Below the pieces are notes generated by a model. The model had not been told where the DNA came from, ran no database searches, and worked only from the letters and a program-made list of their open reading frames with translations. Positions 56,801 to 64,000 of a stretch of 64,000 bases of DNA are shown piece after piece (positions within the stretch are counted from its first letter, which is position 1; every line of letters starts with the position of its first letter). Origin of the DNA: Glossina fuscipes (taxonomy: Eukaryota > Arthropoda > Insecta > Diptera > Glossinidae); NCBI RefSeq assembly GCF_014805625.2, contig NW_023998414.1:12871030-12935029 (forward strand), in the 5' to 3' direction. The position numbers and the translations under genes were made by a program.

Positions 56801-57824
56801 ATAATATGTTACATTATTTTTTCATCTCATCTCTATTTAGTATTCGTCTGTGGCGAGATCTTTGTTAGAGCGATGCAATATTAGAGAAAACAATGAATGC
56901 TTTAATGAAAGAGTTTATGACATAAATCACGCACAACGTCAAGACCATTTCGAACAAATGCTCCAACAAAATCTTGGCGAAAAGTCCCAATGCAACGAAA
57001 GAATGAGGAGCAAGTCAGTTAAGGCATTAAATTCTTCTTTTGGAAGAAATGATATGAAAAAACTTCGCACAAGTAAATTAGAAGGCCGACTAGAAGGGCC
57101 ATCACAATCTCTTTTGCACAGGTAAGCATAGAATATCAAATACATTACGTATTTGACAGTCATACCTATAAGCTTGTGCAGAGTAAATTGAATGAACATT
57201 TTCGTTACAGCCTCTATGGACCTGAATCACTTTGGGAGCACAGTCCTAGTGATCTAACAATTGCAGATATGTGTTTAAGTACCTTGTATTTACACGAAAT
57301 TCATAACAGAAAGGTAATGCTCGTACGATATTGACTTACCGAGTAGATTATTAGACTGCTTTTTTGGTATAGGTTTTAATTTTTATTTACTCTTTAGAGT
57401 ATTTAAATATCAAACTTAATAAATAAGTATTAATAATAATAAGTATTAAGCGATTTATGGAAGTATGCCTTCGGCACTTATTCACTATTGAGTTGCATGT
57501 CAAATTGTTTTATATTTTTATTCAAGTTCCCGACAAATCTCCAAACTTTTGTATAAGTTTGCTGTTTGCTGTCACCTGTTCAAAAATATAAAAATATTAT
57601 CAAAGAACGCGGCGTTATTTAATTTTATATATAATTGTGTGCTTAAATTATGTAAAGTGTGTTAATTATATGAAAGGTTTTTTTTTTTTTTTTTTTATTT
57701 TTAATTTCAGCAAAAGTCTGAACAACCAATCAATGCAGCCACTATTGAATCAACTAATAAACCATCTGAGACCGTTCTTACGTCAAATGTTGGTGAAACA
57801 ACGCCACTCTTAACAGGAACATAA
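50335..57824 (+). CDS. Atg9: Atg9, autophagy lipid scramblase
   Basis: Thirteen coding exons: 50335-50482, 51779-51956, 52657-52870, 52934-53058, 53157-53284, 53340-53524, 53855-54033, 54376-54507, 55547-55700, 55777-56226, 56841-57121, 57211-57313, 57711-57824. All phases agree and give 796 residues. Atg9 is the membrane protein of autophagosome-seeding vesicles that scrambles phospholipids across the growing phagophore. Family landmarks: RWNHIQDLDSFFTKMYQYH near the N-terminus, QYWDIKKFYNTAL, FKNYMVALMNK, PFQNNWQLR, KEPGALGMRTWSNYGRLYLR, HFNELDHELDARLNRAYEYA, LIWCPEQLM and VRGVGNVCSFAQMDVRKYGNP, with four clear membrane spans between. The N-terminus has a YRSL motif of the YxxPhi sorting type. 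The tail (after about residue 630) is poorly conserved and ends in TTPLLTGT. The ATG exon starts after an acceptor at 50305-50306, so a 5'UTR exon lies upstream, possibly near a DRE at 49546. Confidence 0.95.
50483..51778 (+). other. Atg9 intron 1 with unexplained exon-like frames
   Basis: Donor GTGAGT at 50483, acceptor TTTTACAG ending 51778, phase 1. Inside are two coding-like stretches, 50944-51024 (VITPEDYVEQMVSIQEFEAF...) and 51142-51279 (VQGIDLTSTVCATIEERIKE...). Both read on the plus strand and end at stops. A possible hAT end follows at 51376. I do not recognise the protein. Confidence 0.4.
51376..51595 (+). mobile_element. Possible hAT-element end inside Atg9 intron 1
   Basis: CAGGGGTGGGCAACTT at 51376-51391 matches the terminal inverted repeat style of hAT elements (CAGGGGTGnnCAA). 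A GCGGGCCGTACC stretch about 150 bases on resembles the usual 'gcgggccgc' subterminal zone. No matching inverted end or 8-bp target duplication was found nearby, so only one terminus is proposed. Confidence 0.35.
54508..55546 (+). other. Atg9 intron 8 with relic-like sequence
   Basis: Phase 2 intron of 1039 bases. From about 54780 to 55300 composition is more balanced and frames such as RLLEKLESAITNSN and ELKLERYMMKFMELMNDSSE (about 54855-54975), and a 64-codon frame at 55102-55296, look like decayed coding sequence, perhaps a retroelement. Not identified. Confidence 0.35.
56360..56745 (+). repeat. Family A dispersed repeat, copy 11 (Atg9 intron 10)
   Basis: Plus orientation: TAAGGGTATAGACGGATAT, AAATCGGTCTAAGCTTGTC, then a clean GTCTGTCTGTCTGTC run, AAGGACGAATGCATTAAAAA and GGCCCACCATAGTC. 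It fills most of the 614-bp intron. Confidence 0.72.
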
Positions 57825-58127
57825 CATACACCTAACTGGGTGTAAACATATATATATAATATAGAAATACCAATGCAAAAATTTTAAACTTGAAAATAAG
57901 CATTAATAGTTTCATCTACTCTTTTGCCGATTAAGATCGTAGAAAACGGACTTTTTTTTTTTTTTTTTTTTTAAACGTTTTATTTTAGAAAGCACGAAGT
58001 CGTCTCCTCCCTTCCCCCCTTTGACATATTAAACTAAAACATTAACTCGAGAGGAACGTTTGTGCAACATTTATAAATTTATTTTAAGATCTCAAAATGT
58101 GTTTCTAAACTCGCTTAACATGTTTAA

Positions 58128-58133
58128 AATAAA
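58128..58133 (+). terminator. AATAAA poly(A) signal after Atg9
   Basis: An AATAAA about 300 bases after the Atg9 stop, in AT-rich sequence with a T-rich run shortly downstream. Inferred from position. Confidence 0.4.
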
Positions 58134-61107
58134 CATCAAATTTGTTATAAATTGAGTTATATTAATTTTTTTTTTTGGAAGACTTAACCATCTTCCTCAT
58201 AACACGAACAAAAATCTTATAAAGACTCATTTTTTTTTTTTTAATTTTACCTTGCATATTTTTTTATGTATTCATTTAATTCATTTTTGATATTGAATAT
58301 TTGCAGATTTAGTTTGAATCATTAACGAATAACTACAAAATTGTAAAAGGCTCCTTTAGATTATTATACGCAAATCTGCTACGGGTTCTCCGTTCAACGT
58401 TTTTCATATCATATATTAGAACTAAATTTTTATTCAAATCATGAGAGAGAGAAAATATAGAGAAAATGCCATAAATTCACATTGGAAAGGACGAAATACG
58501 CATTTAATGGATTCAATCATAAAATGGAATTTTTATAGTAAATACGCTTTCATTCTTTTGGTTGAAGGCATGAAACACTCCTATTTATAAACTTCAAGTA
58601 CTTTAGCGTCTTTTTTTTTATGGATACTACGCGAAATAATTGATTATTGCAATGAAACGCTTTAATAATACAGTAAATATAAACCTCTTTGTTAATCCAT
58701 CAACGTATACTATTTGTCGTGCTTCCTTCGTGTGTAACATACCCCGGGGTTTTACCCTACATCCGACAAAAACTAACCAAGTAGAGTTAAAATAGTTTTC
58801 ATTCAATACAGATCGCGCCAATGCTTTAGCATGGGTACCTGCCATGATGGCTTAACCCCGCAATGGCTCAAGGCACACAGGTTATTTAAGCGTAATCCAC
58901 ACCCTCCAGAGAGTTAGACAATTCCTATAAATTAGGGGTCTAAACAACACTGGAGTCCAGATTGTTTATTGTGTATGGCTCAATAAACCCACTCTGGCCA
59001 GTGTTGAGACCTATCCTCATCTCGATTTATCCCACTTTGGCTTGGAATATTGGAAACCAATTATATTATTTACATGATTTCATTATGAGACATGGGGTCA
59101 ATTTTATTATTTCTTATATGAAATATTATAATTTTTGCCGGTTGCCTCTTTACGTAGTACACTGCACATATATATCCTCAAAAAAAAAAAGAAAAAAAAA
59201 AACACATTTACATTTGTATATAAATTACTTGTCACAACAATATTGCCAAGTTTCATAGTTCTCTTGATTCATAATTTCAGGTAGGCACTGTTTCGGTAGA
59301 TCTTGTGAGATTTTACAACGTTACATAATAAAGTTATTTATTCCTTTAAAAAAGAAAAGGAAAGCCGTACGAATATATTAAAAAACGACGTTCATCCAAA
59401 AAATACATATATAAATAGATAGGACCTATTCAAATTGTAGAAGGCGTGACATTGATTTCTACATCTCCGCGTGCAAGCCAAAACGTGATTTACAGAAATT
59501 GGGAAACAGCTCTCGGCACTAACCGACAAATATTATTTGATGAAAATATTTACTTAAAGTGTCAGGTCAATCATTACGCAAACTTGCAGTGTAACATGGG
59601 GTCCCCCGTCGCCTACACCACATCATATTTCGATTCCGAAGTCGCTTGATGTAAATGCCTATGCTCCACTTCAATGCCCTTTTCAAACTTCTGTCACCTT
59701 CAATGGACTTCTTCAATTGGACTTAACTACATTGAAAGGTTGGTATACCACGAACGGCAAGTTATTTAATCTAAAAAAATGCAAAAAGCTTTCATTTGCT
59801 TGGCGTAACCACTTGCTTTCGTAATATACTATTGATGACTACAAGCTGGTTGATTTGTAGTTCTTTCGTTGCCTTGGCGTTTTATTGGATCTCAAATTGC
59901 GATTTCAACTATATATTAATGCCTGCGCTAATAAGGCGAAATCGTTTTTGGACCTTAGGAAACGTTCAGCTAAGGAATTTCATTAACGCCCATTTACCTC
60001 GCTCGTCAGACCTGTATTAGTACATTCGGTGATCACCAACTTACAACTCACACAACGACTTATTAGAGTCCCCATATGAGGACAAACTTAAACTTATCGA
60101 CCTACCATAATTGCAAACAAGATGCAATATCTTAATGTCAGCTCATAGTCTTGGTTTGCGCAAGATTCGGATTCAGTCCACAAAATCAAGTTTATTCTTT
60201 CCCGATTATAGCATCGATGGGCTCACATTTGTTAGTAATAGATAGCAGGCACTTAATAATTCACAATGCTTACTAACTTCTTTATATTAATGGTAATATC
60301 AATATTTTCAAATATTATATAGACTATATATGCATAGGAAGACGCGAAAATTGTCCATCGGCCACACACCATTTGGTGAACTATGACAAATATTTAAGGA
60401 TTATTGCAATTTATTTGATCGTAGATCTGATTGCCAACATGTCGCATTAAACGCATTATATGGGTTAATTAGTGGTCAAATTTATTTATTAATTATCAAT
60501 TCTTAAATACGTATATAAATATTATAATATTTTAATATCGTCCCTCTTTCGTTTTCCTTTGGTTTGTTATTAAATCCATGTATTTCCTTCTGATAATAGC
60601 ACGATAGGGGTAACTTTGAATATTTTTTCTTTTCCTTGTTAAATTTTGGAATGTAACTATACACTTTATAGATAAATAAATAAAACAACCCAAAACCAAA
60701 GTAACTTTTAAAAAGACCCACAAAAAAAAGTCTCATATGCACATTGTGGCTATCTTTTTTTTACAACACAACGAATCGTTTAAGAAGAAGAATTTTTGTG
60801 TTCATTGTGAACTTGCTTATATGAAATTAATTGCTTTTTTTACCTATTAAATTTCTACAATCTATACAAAATAGATTTGCTGCTAATGTATGATAAAATT
60901 GCTAAAAATTTATAACAAAGTATTAAATAAAAATTCATGGAATAGTACAAAATGTACCCGCTTCTGTAAAATTCGTAGTGAATTGTGCTTCTATGGTATA
61001 TGTAACTTGTACACAATTTATTAACAAATCTATGTAAGCAGAAGGATTAATAATATGTAAGGCAGGGCAAATGATGAATTAATTTGGATTGTCCTTCGCA
61101 TATTAGA

Positions 61108-61200
61108 ATGTCAGTGAATCAAGAACATAAGCTTGAAGAAGACGTGCGTTTGAAATTACAACATTTTAAGGAACGTGCTCAAATTGCATCAAATATTTAA
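61108..61200 (+). CDS. Small ORF upstream of RabL3 (uncertain)
   Basis: ATG to TAA, 30 residues, MSVNQEHKLEEDVRLKLQHF followed by KERAQIASNI. It is charged, helix-prone and unlike the Phe/Ile/Tyr-rich random frames nearby. It ends 97 bases before the RabL3 ATG and could be an upstream ORF in the RabL3 leader, a tiny gene, or the last exon of an unseen gene (an AG lies directly before AATG). I do not recognise it. Confidence 0.25.
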   Translation: MSVNQEHKLEEDVRLKLQHFKERAQIASNI

Positions 61201-61297
61201 CAATCACATCCATTTATTTACGTCATCACGTATATAATGTTAAGCATCTGTATATGATATCTGTTAATTGTTGTTTATAAGGGAATAGAGCGTAGTA

Positions 61298-62302
61298 ATG
61301 GCTAATACAATCGACAAAGTCCGTATTATATTGGTTGGTGATTCAGGTAACGATTCATCAACGATTATCAATTTACCCAATTAGCTTCTTTAAATTTTTT
61401 TGGCAGGAGTTGGTAAAACCTGCTTCACTCATTTGATAGCGCACAACGAATGTCTAAATCGCCCCGGCTGGACCGTAGGCTGTAACATAGAAGTTAAATT
61501 GCACGAATATAAAGAAGGAACGTCTCAGCAAAAATTATATTTCATTGAACTGTTTGATATTGGCGGCTCATTAAGTCATAAAAACTCTCGTAACGTTTTT
61601 TATACAGCAATACATGGCATAATATTGGTTCACGATTTAACAAATCGCAAAAGTCATGGAAATCTACGTGATTGGTTATACGAAATTTTAAGCAAAGATG
61701 GTAAAAACACATACAAATCTAGTTCTGTGATGGGTGGAATCACTACCGAATCTAATGGTTTCGATCCTGAGGAATTTATAGGCGCCACGCAAATACCCAT
61801 ACTAGTAGTTGGTACAAAACTGGATTTAGTCGATGAAAAGCGTCACCCAAAAACGGTACAAAAGGCGGGCGGTATAGGTAAAAGTAAATATATAAGTGTA
61901 CTTTTTCAAGGATCAGTACAGCTTTTTGCTTTTAAAACAACGATAGATATTCCAATGGACACTAAATAAAGTTTTCTTTCAGCTGAGCAATGTGGGGCGG
62001 AAGAAATATGGCTAAATTGCCGTGATCCACGTAGCATAGCTGCCGGGACGACGGACGCTGTGAAACTAGCACGTTTCTTTGATCGGGTGATCGAAAAGAA
62101 ACAGCACTCCCGCGATTGCGGCTTTTTTGGATCATCGTCAGCCTTTGATAGAAGGCGTCACCAAACATCTCCAGCTTCCTTTAGCGATTCAACTAGCAAT
62201 ATGCAACAGTTTGAAATGAAGGGCCAATATTCTTCCCGTTTAATATCGCCAAACACCTCTCCTACAACAAATGTTTTAATCGACCCTCTTAATCTGCAAT
62301 AG
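61298..62302 (+). CDS. RabL3: RabL3-type small GTPase
   Basis: Three exons: 61298-61346, 61407-61877, 61983-62302, phases 1 and 1, 279 residues. The G1 P-loop GDSGVGKT spans the first intron. [10 protein letters not shown] follows in the switch I region, G3 reads DIGGS instead of the Rab Dx[20 protein letters not shown] follows, and G4 is TKLD. The last exon has [17 protein letters not shown] and a low-complexity Ser/Thr/Asn tail with no C-terminal prenylation cysteines, as in RABL3. RABL3 has been linked to regulation of Ras-family prenylation and lysosomal or ciliary processes in other animals; role here is by homology. Intron 1 is 60 bp and intron 2 105 bp. The gene is convergent with HINT1, 128 bases between stops. 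Confidence 0.92.
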
Positions 62303-62363
62303 CTACCATACCCTCCTATTTAATTGATAAGAAAATAACGATAATCGCATCAAAAGTTGTATG

Positions 62364-62369
62364 TTTATT
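62364..62369 (-). terminator. AATAAA poly(A) signal for HINT1
   Basis: On the minus strand AATAAA lies 62 bases after the HINT1 stop. It falls within the probable 3' region of the convergent RabL3 gene, so the two transcripts may overlap at their ends. Confidence 0.5.
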
Positions 62370-62430
62370 TAATATAAAGAAATTCAAACATTAAAGAGGT
62401 TTGTTTGAATGAACTGCAGGGAAAGGTCAC

Positions 62431-62965
62431 TTAGCCTGGAGGCCATTTCATTTGGCGACCTCCTAGAAAGTGCAAGTGCAAGTGATATACAGACTGAGCG
62501 CCGTCCTTCCCATTATTAATTACTACACGATAGCCATTATCCAGACCCAACTTTTTGGCAACTCTACTGCCAACTAACATCAAATGACCGAGTAAATCTT
62601 CATCGTCGTCTTCGACATCTGATAACATCGTGATTGGCTTTCGCGGTATTACCAAAAAATGAGTAGGAGCTTGAGGATTGATATCGTGGAAAGCCACACA
62701 TTTCTTATCTTCGTGAATAAATTCACATGGAATTTCTTTGCGAAGGATCTTACCAAAAATGGTATCTCCAACCGGCCCTGCCTTTTGTGCCTTATCAACT
62801 TCACTAGACATTCCCACTTTTTGTACACGGGGAATGGTATTAAAGCTAAAGAAAATTTTTTTTGAAAATTATTGGCAACTTTTTTGAAAATTATTTAATC
62901 GGAGTTCTTACTTACCCTTTATTATGAGCAATTAAACGACGTGAAAGCAAAGTCAATAAATTCAT
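62431..62965 (-). CDS. HINT1: HINT1, histidine-triad nucleotide-binding hydrolase
   Basis: Two exons on the minus strand: 62965-62916 and 62845-62431, separated by a 70-bp intron. The long form has 154 residues; starting at the internal ATG 62809-62811 gives MSSEVDKAQ and 126 residues, the usual HINT1 length. The HIT motif is complete ([13 protein letters not shown], with HxHxH), as are the [16 protein letters not shown] and DTIFGKI segments. The enzyme hydrolyses purine phosphoramidates and acyl-adenylates. The extra N-terminus ([16 protein letters not shown], then [11 protein letters not shown]) lacks acids and is rich in Arg and Leu, typical of a mitochondrial presequence, so a mitochondrial and a cytosolic form may come from one gene. 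The gene lies head-to-head with the BTB gene. Poly(A) signal at 62364-62369 (minus). Confidence 0.95.
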
Positions 62966-63369
62966 TTATTAGGTCGATTCACGAATGATTTAAAAGGTAA
63001 GCTTTTGAAATTCATATACTGCAACCAGAGTTGTCAAAGTGCTGTCAACATAATGTTATCAAGATTTATTATTATTATGAAATAAATAAATAAAGGAGAA
63101 TTTATATTATTAACAATTAGTTTTATCAAACGTATATGTGGGCGATAAATAATATTCTTTAGTGTCTTTGGCAAATATCTTAATTGCTGTGAATCTACTC
63201 AGAAGTATCCTCTTGAAAGAGTTTGACAATCCTGCCAAAAAGATAGCAAAAATCAACAACGCATTAAGGAAAAAATACTCTTTTGCAGGAAAGTTTTAGT
63301 TTCTGTCAAAAAAAAAAAAAAAGAGAAGAAAATTGGTTAAAAATTGCGAAAATAAGGAAAAGACGTAAA
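62966..63369. promoter_or_regulatory. Divergent intergenic region, HINT1 and BTB gene
   Basis: 404 bases separate the long-form HINT1 ATG from the BTB-BACK ATG in head-to-head orientation. It must hold both promoters and both 5' leaders. I see no DRE or clear TATA box placed for either gene; a poly-A run lies at about 63309-63323 in the BTB leader. Confidence 0.5.
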
Positions 63370-64000
63370 ATGGAGTTTGATTGGCAAGATGAGTTTCATG
63401 AAATTAAAGAGCGCGGTGCCCACTTACTGCAGACAGAAAAATGGTCCGATTGCCGTTTCTTGGTTGGAACTCCGCCGAATCAACACATCATCGCTGGCCA
63501 CAAACTCATATTAGCTATGGCTTCTCCAGTCTTTGAATGTATGTTTTTTGGTCAAATGGCGGATAAATCCGATCCCATTATCATACCAGATGTACAGCCA
63601 GACGCATTTCAATCGATGATGGAATACATTTATTCGGATCGTATCAATATAACTTCATTCGATAAAGCCTGCGAATTGTGTTACGTGGCGAAAAAGTATA
63701 TGCTTCCTCATGTAGTTGAACAATGTACCCAGTTCTTGTGGTCTGATTTAAGCCCAAGGAACGCGTGTCGTGCATACGAGTTTGCTAAGTTATTCGAGGA
63801 GCCCCGTCTTGTGCAAAGAAGTATGGAGGTAAGTAAAATTGTGATTTAGCTAAAGTTGATGTTTGTATGTCCTCTCTCCAACTTATCCAGCTAATTTCTT
63901 CATTTACTCGAGAGGTGTTAAATGATTCAAGTTTCCTAGACATCGAAATGACGACTTTGATGGATATTTTAGATCAGGATAAGTTAAATCTCGACTCAGA
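63370..64000 (+). CDS. BTB-BACK domain protein, BTBD3/6-like (partial, runs off window)
   Basis: Exon 1 63370-63828 (153 codons, phase 0) and the start of exon 2 at 63891, which runs open to the window end. Residues about 25-130 form a BTB/POZ domain (SDCRFLVGTPPNQ, AGHKLILAMASPVFECMFFG, IPDVQPDAFQSMMEYIYSD, YVAKKYMLPHV). The following ARAYEFAKLFEEP-like stretch (CRAYEFAKLFEEPRLVQRSMELI) crosses into a BACK domain. Such proteins often serve as CUL3 ubiquitin-ligase adaptors; substrate recognition would sit in the C-terminus beyond the window. The ATG is chosen because the domain follows at the normal distance and the upstream reading frame is lysine-rich leader sequence. I do not assign a fly gene name. 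Confidence 0.9.

Larger units (their letters stand above)
57825..61297. other. Intergenic between Atg9 and RabL3
   Basis: After the Atg9 3' region come two less AT-rich zones, 58700-59060 and 59440-60030. The second has open frames of 67 and 74 codons without recognisable motifs, possibly old mobile-element sequence. Poly-T tracts lie at 57952-57973 and 58231-58242. A 30-codon ORF at 61108-61200 precedes RabL3. Confidence 0.4.

Overview
The window is eukaryotic nuclear DNA from a fly, probably a brachyceran or calyptrate dipteran. It is strongly AT-rich, genes are split by GT-AG introns from 55 bp to several kb, and every recognisable protein is closest in my memory to a Drosophila protein. 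The noncoding DNA is full of TA and GA microsatellites, poly-A/T tracts and small dispersed repeats. I cannot fix the species from sequence alone; a tsetse-like or house-fly-like genome would fit.

Seven protein genes can be rebuilt exon by exon with matching intron phases. From left to right: (1) Mco1-type multicopper oxidase, + strand, 4398-12046, with a signal-peptide exon, a long intron, two von Willebrand C-like cysteine domains and a laccase-type three-cupredoxin body. (2) Tre1-type rhodopsin-family GPCR, - strand, 18942-29824, in six short exons over 11 kb. (3) SMC3 cohesin ATPase, + strand, 38600-46018, six exons, 1200 residues. (4) Atg9 autophagy scramblase, + strand, 50335-57824, thirteen coding exons. 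(5) RabL3 small GTPase, + strand, 61298-62302. (6) HINT1 nucleotide hydrolase, - strand, 62431-62965, convergent with RabL3, with an upstream exon that adds a mitochondrial-type N-terminus. (7) A BTB-BACK protein, + strand, from 63370 to the right edge, cut off by the window and divergent from HINT1. Genes are sparse on the left (about 30 kb with two genes) and dense on the right (three genes in 3 kb).

The space between and inside genes holds mobile-element debris. There are at least eleven copies of a roughly 350-bp dispersed repeat ('family A': a terminal TATACCCT hairpin, an internal GTCTGTC run, both orientations) and a few copies of a second repeat ('family B', starting TTTTATACCCAYCACCGAAG). 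There is an inverted pair of a tRNA-derived SINE with an AAT tail, and a 5'-truncated R1-like non-LTR retrotransposon. Relics include a jockey-like reverse transcriptase, an internally deleted mariner, a second Tc1/mariner-superfamily transposase and possibly a hAT terminus. The genes are conserved single-copy functions (cohesion, autophagy, metal oxidation, signalling, GTPase, HIT hydrolase). They are not an operon and I see no sign that they act together.

I found no novel biological system that I can defend. The most useful observations are the Tre1 model assembled from dispersed small exons, the two repeat families and the SINE, the HINT1 dual start, and a few unexplained coding-like islands.
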